From the NCBI GenBank assembly GCA_030272585.1, contig BSYQ01000001.1, forward strand, positions 5,332,001 to 5,396,000: DNA of 64,000 bases, read 5' to 3'. The position numbers were made by a program, and so were the translations under genes. Source of the DNA: Bryopsis sp. KO-2023. Its lineage: Eukaryota; Chlorophyta; Ulvophyceae; Bryopsidales; Bryopsidaceae. Position 1 is the first letter of the stretch; every line of letters begins with the position of its first letter. This document shows positions 1-9,890 of the stretch, in pieces. The notes beneath the pieces are model-generated. The model was given only the letters and a program-made list of their open reading frames with translations, did no database searches and was not told the DNA's origin.

Positions 1-2
1 GT

Positions 3-705
3 CAGGCTGAAGGTTGTCACACAGACGTCGGAAATGCAGTCCCTGGAAAATCGGATGTTGATTTCCAAATGGATGCCGACGAAGAGGGGAGTGTGGTTGG
101 GTCGACCGGGGAAAAGGAGTCGAACGCAGAGGAATTAACAGCATCAGGAGTGGGAAGTCGATCCACCCTGTTGAGGTTGCGCGGCTCGCTGTCTCATGAG
201 GCAGTTACAGTGTTGGTCGACAGCGGGGCTTCGACTGATTTCGTTTCAGAAAGCTTGGTGAAACGGTTGGGATTGAGGTACCGACCGGATAAGAATGCAA
301 AGCCAGTTTCGCTGGCTGATGATTCAAAGGCCCATGTGATTGGGACCTGCATGACAACTGTTCGATTCGGGAAGTATAGAACAAAAAGGAAATTTCTGGT
401 GCTGAAAGAGCTAATGCATGACATGATTTTCGGAAAGTCGTGGCTAACGGACGAAAATCCAAAAATCGATTGGATTACGCATAAAGTGACGATCAACAGA
501 ATGGGCAAGCCAGATTTGGTGCTGCAAGGTCATTATGGTGACCATCCAGAAACCAAGAACTGTGGAAGGAGATTAAACCTCCTATCAGCCAAGCAACTAT
601 CAAAACTGATCAAAGCAAATGAGGAGCAACTGTTTGCTCTATGGATCAAGCCATCAACTGAATCAAACTCAGAGCTACCTGAATGGGAACTGCAAACTGA
701 AGGAA
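3..705 (+). pseudogene. Chromovirus gag-pol, left fragment with retropepsin domain
   Basis: This reading frame is open from the first bases of the window and encodes a retroviral-type aspartic protease, with the active-site motif VDSGAS about 50 codons after the first Met at 69 and an FGKSWL-type flap region downstream. The frame stops at 708-710, inside the start of the inserted LTR. The break is exactly the nested insertion: the same frame resumes at 4732 when one copy of the AGGAA target duplication is counted. The fragment therefore lost its downstream partner by transposition, not by gradual decay. I see no other stop or frameshift in it. Confidence 0.85.
701..705 (+). repeat. Target-site duplication, left copy (AGGAA)
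   Basis: AGGAA immediately precedes the TG of the left LTR and matches 4727-4731 exactly. Five bp is the expected length for Ty3/gypsy integrases. Confidence 0.9.
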
Positions 706-940
706 TGTAATAGGACTGATGAGGTGGATGTAGTGAGGGTTGTAGGTCCGACTATCCCAAGTATTTAGGCGATCCTCTAGGGGGTAGAGAGAGACTTGTT
801 AGATTCGACTTGTAACATATTGACTGATTCTCGACCGAACTTGACCGAACGAACGTGACCACCACTGAAAAGAGCCTAAGAACAAGGAGTAACCCAAGAC
901 GCAGGTCCTCTCAGCTAGAGGCTGTGTGCGTCCCGTTACA
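706..940 (+). repeat. Left LTR of nested element (235 bp)
   Basis: Starts TGTAA and ends TTACA, giving a 5-bp terminal inverted repeat. It is identical by eye to 4492-4726. Short frames across it (for example MTTTEKSLRTR at 855 and 4641) are copies of the LTR and not genes. Confidence 0.93.
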
Positions 941-941
941 A

Positions 942-957
942 TGGTTTCGGAGCGAAG
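942..957 (+). other. Candidate primer-binding site
   Basis: One base after the LTR the sequence reads TGGTTTCGGAGCGAAG. The leading TGG is complementary to the CCA end of a tRNA, and the position is right for reverse-transcription priming. I could not match the remainder to a particular tRNA. Confidence 0.5.
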
Positions 958-3900
958 GGACCTCTAATACGAGGATGATCCAAAGTGGGACAGGGACGCG
1001 AAAGGACAATGAAAAGGCCACCAACGTAGTAACGACATAACCAGGAAAACGAAAGTACCACGAACTTGACGAGTAGTCTGGGTGAGCTGACTCGTGTGGA
1101 CTTGTGAGACGATCAACTGGGCGCGAAACTTGGACGTCGCGGACAGAATTCCACAGAATTCGAAAGACAAACGAAGAACGGTTATAAACGACGTCTTGAG
1201 GGTTGTTGTAGCCCAAAGTGTTGAAAAAGAAAGTAGATCGAAAGCTTGACGAGGTTTTGTTCAAAGTGAGTGACGACTCCAATGTGCGACCATCGAAGAT
1301 CGGTGGGGAAATAGCGCAGGGAGGTGCGAAAACGTTGGAGAAGGTGTGGCGAGTTTGTCTCGCAGTTGGTGAGCCAAAAATACACTTTGCTTGAGTAAAA
1401 GCAGGATTTTGCGCCGGTCTGAGGACCGAGATACGGATTTTGGGATTCGGACGTCGCGTGGGTGATGCGGCGAAAGGTACTGTCGTCAAGATGCGTTGAC
1501 AATCGACCGAAGGGGAAGAGGTGGACGTAGGCGTAACCATTCGTCACGAGGCCTTCGGACCCAGCCAATGCGTGGTAGGCTGGGGGTTGTCGCCAGAATT
1601 TGGGGATTGAGTTCTGGAGAAATCCTGGGGGATTTCACGAATGGATTCGAAAGGTGAATCGAAATTGGCGTATCGAAGTCGATAGTGGTAAAGGAGTCGA
1701 TCGCGGGGTGTAAACCCTGGCCTCCATGGGGGGGGCGAATCGAAAATCGATTTTGCGACTCGCTGTCTCACAACAGCTACAGGTCTGGTCGTCGGCTGGG
1801 CTGCGACCATGGACAGGTCAATCGAAGTTGATGGTGTGGAAGCTGAAGCACATTTGAACCGTGGATTGGGGTCTGAGGAAAAGATGTTGATTAGCGATGT
1901 CAAACAAAACTGGGCGCAAGGATTGCCGAACGAAGTCGGAGGAGCGACGCAGTGGCGAAGAGACGGATATAATCGAAAATCGGAACCATATGAGGGTGAT
2001 GAATGAAACCACATTTTGATTTTGACTGATGGGAGACTCAAGTAAAATTGCTGTTGGTTGGTTTTGAGGCCAAGTGGCTCGAACTGACAGAAATCCCAAC
2101 AGAGTTTCCAGTAATAATTTTCACGTTGAGAGGGAGTCACATTGTGGATGTAGACACCGAAATCTCGACAATGGGTGAAGTGGAACTCTTGAATTGAATA
2201 GATTTTGCTCGAAATTAAGGGTCGATCCAAAGGATATTGGAAATGTGATTCGTGGGGAAACCGAAGGGACCCCAGAGTGATGCGAATCTGTCGAGCGAGC
2301 AACGCAACTGGTAATTCCGCGTCGGTTGCATTTGGGAATGAGACAGAAATAAAAGGAGGAGCCCCATCTGCTTGGCGAAAGGAGCTTGTGACCAAACGTG
2401 CAATTAATGATCAAAATATAATTCCGAAAATCGACTGGAGTCGGGAGAGCATGCAGTTGCGTCAAGGGCACTTGGAAAGTGTCACGATTCGCTGCAAAAA
2501 TGGTCTTTTGCAGCCGATGACTGGATATGCAGCCTAAACAGAATAGGCAGTAACCCAGTGGTGAAGCTAAGGCGTCTCACGACTTGGACGTCAGAGATGT
2601 CAGTAACCATTTGCGGGCGAAGAAAAGCTATTCGAGAGGCGAAATGCTACAGATCCAACGAGGAGCGAATGCCGAACACATCGATGACAGTAGCTTGAGT
2701 TGCACGGTCGGTGGGCAGGAGACGCTCGGTAAACGGAATATCGAAGAAAGTGTGACTGCATGATGGGCAGATGTCTAGACAGACGCCCGAAGGCCACCAA
2801 TGAGTTCTGGCGAAGCACTAAGGTGGAGGCATGCCATCACGTGAGGGATTAGCCGACGGAGGGGGCGTCACCTTCCAAGGCGAAGCTTTTGCGGGGTGAA
2901 GATTCAGTTGACGACCGAAGGGATTGATGCCACACAAGGCCCACGATTTGTTGGCAAGTGAGGGGGCGGCAACTGGAGTGAGTGTCGAGAAAATGTCGCC
3001 AAGCTGCCACTTAACGCTTTGGGACAGGCGATAGAGCTCGGTCTGAGGTGAATGGATGTTCTTAATTTAGAATCTGATTTTTGATTTTGAATTGAAATTT
3101 GGTTTTGTTGGTCCCAGAAAAATCTGTTTGGGTTGCTGGAGGTGAAAAAAATGACTATATTATTGGCTCAAGAGTGGTTAACTTTTTATTTTTATTTTTT
3201 ATTTTGACATGGAATTTTCAGCCCTAAACCCCCAGTTTTCAGTTTTCAGTTGGGAGGGGGGTAATGGATTGGATGGATTGTAGGTCAGATTGGAATTTCT
3301 GACATTGCATTACTTGATATTTATTCTTGGATCTCCAGCCAGCCCCAAAGATGTTGTGACTGGAGGGGAGCCAAGGTCTGATTTTCTTTGATTCTGTTTT
3401 CTTGACTGATTTGGTAGTCCGGGTTGGACCTGACATGAGCAAGTAGGATTAGCCAGTGGTCATTATGCGATCGTTTTTGTGAGTATTCTGAACGATTCCT
3501 TGTGGATGGATAGGTCAGTCTAGTTTTGCTTGTGTGCTTGCACAACTTACAATCAACTTAAGATGTTAAGAAGCAAAACCATTAGGCATTTGGTAGCTTG
3601 ATTGAAAGTCTAGTTTTACGATCATGGCCAGCCCTGGATTTCTGATTTGATAGGATTTCTTTTGACTAGTATTTGGGACATTGTTTTCAGCCTCAGTCCC
3701 TGGATCTCCAAACTGGAGGGGAGAATAATATGATTGATTATGAGGGGATCAGAGGTGGATATTTTCTAGTTCTGGTTCACTGATTTTCTTTATTCCGATT
3801 AGCTCCATTGATGGTGAGATCGGAGGGAGTGAGTAACTGAGTAGTGGAACTGAGTAGACATTTTCTTTTCTTCTCTTTCTTTTCTTTTGGACATTGCTTA

Positions 3901-4480
3901 TTGAAGTAGGCAAGAAATTGACTTTCATGACATCAATAGTTTGATTGGCTCTTGTCTCAGAGATGGGTAGTATGGGATGCCGATTTCACTGATTTTCTTT
4001 AGATCAGGAGGGGAGCGGCAGTCAGTTATTGATAGACTTTACTTTTTGACTTGGACTGATTTTCATTCGACAAAAATTTTATATTGCTTTGAAATCACAG
4101 CCAGCCCTTTTGGTTTGAGGTTGGATGGGCTAAGGGGCTGAGATTTCAGTACGTATTTCTTTTCTTTGATTGAGTTTATTTCGATTGAGTTGATTTTACT
4201 TATTTGGGATTAGCACTACTCTTAGAGGTGAGCTGAATATTTTACCGATTGGTTGGATTGGATCACTAGAGTGAGTTGCTATTGGATCTTATTCCGACAA
4301 TATTATCCATGGGTCATTTATTGGGTTGATTTGGATTGGCTGACGGATTATATTAGTTCAGCTGATTGACGGACAATGGGACTTGTTCAATTTGACAGTA
4401 ACTCTACACCCTTCAGGATCACGTTTTTTGTTTCTTCTTTCTTGTGACATCATCCGCCGGACAGGAGTTTAGGCGGTGAT

Positions 4481-4490
4481 GTGGAGGGGA
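4481..4490 (+). other. Polypurine tract of nested element
   Basis: GTGGAGGGGA one base before the right LTR, the usual plus-strand primer position. The same ten bases precede the 3' LTR of the host chromovirus at 9155-9164. Confidence 0.75.
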
Positions 4491-4491
4491 T

Positions 4492-4726
4492 TGTAATAGG
4501 ACTGATGAGGTGGATGTAGTGAGGGTTGTAGGTCCGACTATCCCAAGTATTTAGGCGATCCTCTAGGGGGTAGAGAGAGACTTGTTAGATTCGACTTGTA
4601 ACATATTGACTGATTCTCGACCGAACTTGACCGAACGAACGTGACCACCACTGAAAAGAGCCTAAGAACAAGGAGTAACCCAAGACGCAGGTCCTCTCAG
4701 CTAGAGGCTGTGTGCGTCCCGTTACA
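4492..4726 (+). repeat. Right LTR of nested element (235 bp)
   Basis: Direct repeat of 706-940, followed at once by the second AGGAA copy. Confidence 0.93.
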
Positions 4727-4731
4727 AGGAA
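4727..4731 (+). repeat. Target-site duplication, right copy (AGGAA)
   Basis: Matches 701-705. Counting only one copy keeps the pol reading frame continuous across the insertion. Confidence 0.9.
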
Positions 4732-7700
4732 AGGACTGTGAGAGTGAAGGGGAGATTACAATAATGGAACTGCTGAATGGAGACTTCCAGGGGAAACAAC
4801 AACAAGAACTGACTGGAACATCACAACATGGGATGGAACTGAATGCCACCCAGAGAAATAAGGAGGTCATGTCACAACCAGATTCGCATCCAGAGTCGAG
4901 AAAAGACAAAACAAAGGACGAAGTTGGAAAAGCGAACTCTGGGACAGACTATGACGAGAGTGATGTTACAGTCGACCCAAAACTGCATGGAATGATCGAT
5001 GACATCCCAGAGGAACTAAGTGGACTGAAGGAGGTGTTACGTCAACATGCAAAGAGATTTCCCGAGGATCTACCAAAGAAGCTACCTCCTCGCCGCATGC
5101 ACGATTTCGAAATCACCGAGCAGCCGGATTCCAAACCGGTCTCACGTCCGATCTACAAGCTCAGCCCAAGGGAACTCACGGAAGTGCGCTCACAGCTCGA
5201 TTACCTGCTGTCGCACAACATGATACGGCCGTCGCACAGTCCGTATGGAGCACCTGTAATCTTCGCGGCGAAATCAGATGGATCGTTGCGCATGTGCATC
5301 GATTATCGAATGCTCAACAAGCAGACGGTGCGCTCAAGATACTCGTTGCCCAGGATGGACGAGATGGCTGATCAGGTGGAAGGAGCACGCTATTTCACGA
5401 AAATAGACTTACGGAGTGGCTACTGGCAGGTGCGCATCAAGGATGCACATGTTCGGAAATCGGCATTCCGAACTCGGTACGGCCATTTCGAATGGCTTGT
5501 AATGCCGTTTGGATTCACGGACGCACCGGCGTATTTTATGCGTCTAATGAATGATACGCTGCGTCCTTACCTTGATCGATTTGTTTTGGTTTTCCTGGAT
5601 GATGTGCTAATTTTCAGTCGAGATGCAGAATCGCATGCCGAGCATGTTCGGCTGGTGCTCGAAAAGTTACAGGAGCAGAAATTATATGCCAAGGCGAGTA
5701 AATGCGAATTCGGGAAGTCTGGCGTGGAGTTCTTAGGAACGTGGATGGAAAAGGATGGCACATATCCGATGGCGAATAAGGTTGATGCCATTCGATCGTG
5801 GCCGCAGCCAGCGAATGTTCATGACATCCGCAGCTTCCTGGGATTATGTTCGTTTTACAGGCGATTCGTGAGGAATTTTTCGGTGGTGGCTGCCCCATTA
5901 TCGAATCTCACGAAATCGGGAAAACCCTGGCACTGGGGACGGCGAGAAAAGGATGCGTTTGAGAAATTAAAGATCGCGATGACATCTGCCCCTGTTCTGA
6001 GACATTTCGATGATAAGCTGCCGGTGGTGGTGGCGACAGATGCTTCGCAGGAAGGAATCGGAGGGGTGTTGATGCAGCGAGGTGAATCGGGATTGCATCC
6101 CGTCGCTTTCGAATCGCATAAGTTTACAGAGGCCGAATCGAACTATCCCGTTCATGAGCAGGAATTACTCGCCATTGTGCATTGTCTGAAGAAATGGCGG
6201 ACGTATTTGGAAGGTCGTCATTTCACATTGAGAACTGATAATGCAAGCTTGGTCTGGTTGGATTCCCAGAAGGGATTAACTCGACGACAGGTGCGATGGA
6301 CTCAGTTCCTAGCGCCATTTGATTTCGATACTATCCACATCAAAGGCAAAGATAATGTGGTGGCTGACGCCCTCAGTCGATGTCCCCAACCAAATCGGAG
6401 TCATGGATTGGGTCCAGGAGGGGATCAGGGGTCGTCAGCTCACAAAATCAAAAAGGAATCGACCAGCCATGCATCAATGACGAAATCGGAAACTGAGAAT
6501 TACGACGACGCATGGAATGCAACTGCGAAATCAATGCAACATGCGAATTTGGAATGTGGAATCACAGGATTGAATGAAACGACAAATAAAACACTGCCAA
6601 ACAATGATTCCAATGTTATGAAGGACAGGGAATCACAGGAACTCTCCAAGGTTTCCAAGAAACTGCAGACTGGAGGGGAGCAAGGGGATGCTACTCCAGA
6701 TGTTAAGTCACATCAAAAGAAAAAGGATGTGAGATTTCAGACTACTGGGGAAAGTGGTCTTATGGAACCTGGAATCAAAAATGAAATGCCCAAAGAAAAG
6801 GATCCAAATAGGTGGTCTTCAGGAGATGACTCTGATGGAGCTCCTGAGAGTTACAGACCACTGGGCACAAGGCTGGTAAATGACGTTGACAGCCTGGGAG
6901 GAGAGAGGAGACAGAGTATGGAAAAAGGAGGAGCTAAAACTGAAACTGCAAATGCTCTAACAAGGAGCCAAGTTCAACAGAAAACAATTACACCAGAAAA
7001 ACTGGAAAAAGCACAAGCAACAGATGCATACTGTGGCAACATAAGGAAACTGCTGAAGAAATCAGATCCAAATGTCTGCAAGGAATTCAAAATGGATGGG
7101 AAGCTGATCAAGAAGAAATCTGGACAGATTGTGATCCCCACATCAATCAGACAAGAAGTATTGAAAGAAGCTCATGATTCTGATGTGGCTGGCCATAAGG
7201 GCAGAGATCGAACACTTGATCTCATCAAAAGATACTATTTCTGGAGGAGAATGGACAAGGATGTGAATGACTACTGTAGAACATGTCCGAAGTGTCAGAA
7301 GGCGAAATCCGAGGCGAAAGTTCCGGCTGGGAAATTACAGCCAATGCCGATACCAAATCGTCGCTGGGAATCCGTCAGCTTGGATCTCATCGTGCAGCTG
7401 CCGGAAACTGAAAAAGGAAATACGGCGATTGTGGTTTTCGTCGACCGTTTGAGTAAGATGTCGCACTTTGTGCCGACTGTGACGACCGCGACTGCAAAGG
7501 ATTTGGCGGAAATATTCTTCAGGGAGGTTTGGCGACATCACGGGATGCCTTCGAATTTGGTGTCCGACCGTGATAGCAGGTTCGTTTCTGCGTTCTGGCG
7601 CCGTTTGATGGAGCTGAGTGGAACCGAGCTGAAGCTGAGTTCCGCGTTTCATCCGCAAACGGACGGACAAACGGAACGCATGAATCGCGTTCTGGAGGAA

Positions 7701-8492
7701 ACCCTACGATGCTATGTTGATGCCAGGCGTCGCGATTGGGACGAAAGACTTCCGGCGGCGGAGTTCGCATACAATAACAGTAAACACAGCTCGACGGGCC
7801 ATTCGCCGTTCTATCTCAACACCGGAGAGCATCCATTGGTTCCGCTGGCGTTAATCGGGAAGCGTGAAATCGAAAGTGAGATCCGAGGAGTGCATGACAT
7901 TTTGGGAAATATGAAGAACGACCTGGATTCAGCGAAGATGTTGTTGAAGCGAGCACAGGAAAGACAGAAAAGATATGCGGACAAGTCTCGACGAGAAGAG
8001 GAGTTTAAAATCGGCGATAGGGTTTTACTATCGACCGAAAATCTATCGTTCGCTGGAAGTGGAATTTCGCCGAAACTGGGTCCAAAGTTCGTGGGACCAT
8101 TCAAGGTTCTTGCTCGACTGGGAGCAGTTGCCTACAGATTGGAGTTGCCGGAAACGTGGAACATCCATGACGTCTTTCATGTCGTCAGGATGCGTCGATA
8201 CAGAGAATCGGATGATTTCGTGAGGCCGAATCCAGAGCCGCCAGCGCCAGTGACCAACGAAGGACAACTCGAATACGAGGTGGAAAGAATCCTCGATCAC
8301 AGGGAGACTCGTCGTGGAAAATCTGTGAAACGACGATATTTGGTGCGCTGGAAGGGATTTGCATCGGAACATGATTCCTGGGAGCCATGGATTCATTTGA
8401 CGAACGCAGCAGAAACAGTTTTGGCATACCATCAACTCGTTGGTATCCAGCCTACGAAGGAGGAAGCTGACCTTCGGCGGCTAATTCAATGA
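4732..8492 (+). CDS. Chromovirus pol, right fragment: reverse transcriptase, RNase H, integrase, chromodomain
   Basis: This copies element RNA into DNA and inserts it in the genome. In order the frame shows a reverse transcriptase with the catalytic FLDDVLIFS motif (coded near 5590-5620), RNase H starting at VVATDAS (near 6030), an integrase zinc finger (HKGRDRTLD then CRTCPKCQ), an integrase core with LDLI, VSDRDSRF and HPQTDGQTERMN, and a chromodomain (YEVERILD, RRYLVRWKGF, DSWEP) at the extreme C-terminus. About 200 residues of Lys/Ser/Glu-rich low-complexity sequence separate RNase H from the integrase, which is longer than usual. The frame is open to the stop at 8490-8492. An upstream ATG at 4641 lies inside the inserted LTR and is not a native start. 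Chromodomains of this class usually direct integration to heterochromatin. Confidence 0.92.
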
Positions 8493-9154
8493 AATGGTGA
8501 TGATTGATCGAAATCGGGCGGAAATCGAAATCGCGAGTAATCCACAGTTCGTCGCTAAGTGAGGGGGCGGTTACGGGAGAGAGAGATGAGAATTACCGTC
8601 AGGCTGGCGCTTACTGCAGGGTAAGATTCGATTGCCCGAAAAGAGATTAATGGAAGTTTGATTTTGAATTTCGATTCTGAATCACAAAAGAAAAGGGAAA
8701 TGAAGTCTGATCTGGAAAGAGGGAAATTGACATTCTTTATTTTTGAATTTTGTGGAGGACTCCCCAGATGGTCAGTTTGGAGGGGAGTATCTATTGTTTT
8801 GACTGTGAATCAGCCTGGGCTTTACTTCTGATTGGTGGAGTATTAGTCTCTTGGCTGTTGTGTTTATTGTTGCTGACTGAGCTTAGACTGAGCCATGGTC
8901 TTATGGCTGTATACTTTGCTGACAACGGGAATTGATCTCAGGTGGACTAAGTGACTATGATTTTGAGTGAACCAGGAGTGTTGTTTGTGGGAACTCGTGA
9001 TTTCTAGTACTCGGTGGAGAGAGTGAACCTGGGATAGTAGAAAGGGTTAAGTTGATTTGACATTTGACAGTTGGAACAATGATTGATTACTGTGTTTGAG
9101 TTGAGACGTCCGGGTAGAGACATCACGTGCTTGACGGGTGTTTTCAGCCGTGAT

Positions 9155-9164
9155 GTGGAGGGGA
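9155..9164 (+). other. Polypurine tract of the chromovirus
   Basis: GTGGAGGGGA followed by T and the LTR start TGTAGTCG at 9166; identical to the tract of the nested element. Confidence 0.7.
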
Positions 9165-9165
9165 T

Positions 9166-9722
9166 TGTAGTCGGACTGGGAGACTTAGGTGTATGACCGA
9201 CTAGACGAACCCGGATGTGGGTATATCAACTGGAACTGTGTATTTTGGGAGACCGATTTTGACTTGGAAAGAACAACGTTGTAAGAAACTTGACCTCCAC
9301 TCACTGACTCACACCACCAAACCTCGCACCCAGAACGACCCGTCACATGCGACGACCACGAAAAGGTTGCGGCCGTTGAATGTCCTCATTTGCGGTATCT
9401 CAGGTACGCCAGGTGCAAGGCCGTCCACGCAACACGCCCACGCGCGTCGCTTCCACTTGAGTCAGGGAAGGGCACTTGGTGATTTCTGTGCGTGCATGCA
9501 AGGGAATGGTGACTTGGATGCTGACGTCGGCCAGTCTGACTTTTTTGCACGCGTTTGGGTGGATTTGGTACCAGACCCTTCGCGATTCGGTGACGTCAAC
9601 CCCGCACAGGATAGTAACCCCGCACAGAGTCCTGTACGGGGTTACTGTCCTATGCGGGGTTGACTGTGCGGGGTTGATTTCCGCGGTTTCATCCGTCGCT
9701 GACGACTTCGCCAGCGACTACG
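9166..9722 (+). repeat. Putative 3' LTR of the chromovirus, right end uncertain
   Basis: It starts with TGTAGTCGG right after the purine tract. A segment near 9350 (GACGACCACGAAAAGG) resembles part of the nested element's LTR. The end at 9722 rests only on the imperfect inverted match CGACTACG to the start, and the 5' LTR that would settle it is outside the window. Confidence 0.4.
9595..9664. repeat. Long imperfect hairpin built of CCCCGCACAG units
   Basis: A 33-base left arm (9595-9627) pairs with 9632-9664 across a 4-base loop with three mismatches. The arms themselves carry repeated AACCCCGCACAG units, and the unit recurs at 9851-9860. It lies inside or just outside the chromovirus 3' LTR. 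I see no protein-coding role. Confidence 0.85.
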
Positions 9723-9744
9723 TTTTTCCGCCCCAGATCGTGAC

Positions 9745-9787
9745 GGGAATGCCTGGGAGTCGAACCCAGGTGTTTCCTACCATTCCC
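9745..9787 (-). other. tRNA-like acceptor/T-arm minihelix
   Basis: Read on the minus strand, a 7-bp acceptor-type stem (GGGAATG with CATTCCC) stacks directly on a T-arm (CCTGGG, loop TTCGACT, CCCAGG). GGTTCGACTCC is a perfect internal B box. Only ten bases replace the D-arm, anticodon arm and variable loop. It is not a complete tRNA gene. It could be a deleted tRNA pseudogene, a tRNA-derived SINE head or a functional minihelix. Confidence 0.5.
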
Positions 9788-9890
9788 TCTCTCTGTCGCG
9801 TCGGTTTTCGCGACTCCAGTTTTCGGCGGAAATCGACGGTGATTTTACTACCCCGCACAGAGCGGGTTTTCCCATAGTGTTTCTCTTAAT

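Larger units (their letters stand above)
706..4726 (+). mobile_element. Non-autonomous LTR retrotransposon (LARD-like) nested in the chromovirus pol gene
   Basis: The element is bounded by two 235-bp direct LTRs (706-940 and 4492-4726) that I read as identical, each running from TGTAA to TTACA, and flanked by the AGGAA duplication. The 3,551-bp internal region has a primer-binding-site candidate and a polypurine tract but no open frame beyond about 110 codons and no recognisable gag or pol motif. It shares with the host element the purine tract plus LTR start (GTGGAGGGGAT then TGTA) and the string GTGAGGGGGCGG (near 2958 and 8557). It therefore looks like a stripped relative dependent on proteins from an autonomous family member. 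Identical LTRs imply recent insertion. Confidence 0.88.
1..9722 (+). mobile_element. Ty3/gypsy chromovirus, 5' end outside the window, interrupted by a nested element
   Basis: The element has domain order protease, reverse transcriptase, RNase H, integrase and C-terminal chromodomain, which defines a Ty3/gypsy chromovirus. The window opens inside its gag-pol frame, so the 5' LTR and gag lie to the left. Positions 706-4726 belong to a younger nested element. After the pol stop at 8492 there are about 660 bp of non-coding 3' sequence and a purine tract at 9155-9164. The 3' LTR starts with TGTAGTCG at 9166. Its right end is not resolved: CGACTACG at 9715-9722 is an imperfect inverted match to the LTR start and is the best candidate, but a shorter LTR like the 235-bp one of the nested element is also possible. 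Confidence 0.85.

Noticed and set aside
709-760. CTGATGAG in the LTR start, resembling the hammerhead ribozyme core of plant retrozymes
   Set aside because: No GAAA partner motif or three-stem arrangement follows; only a 4-bp GGAC/GTCC pairing is visible.
855-2800. Open frames of 60-280 codons inside the nested element, mainly on the minus strand
   Set aside because: No retroviral or cellular motif and no start or splice support; the region behaves as non-coding.
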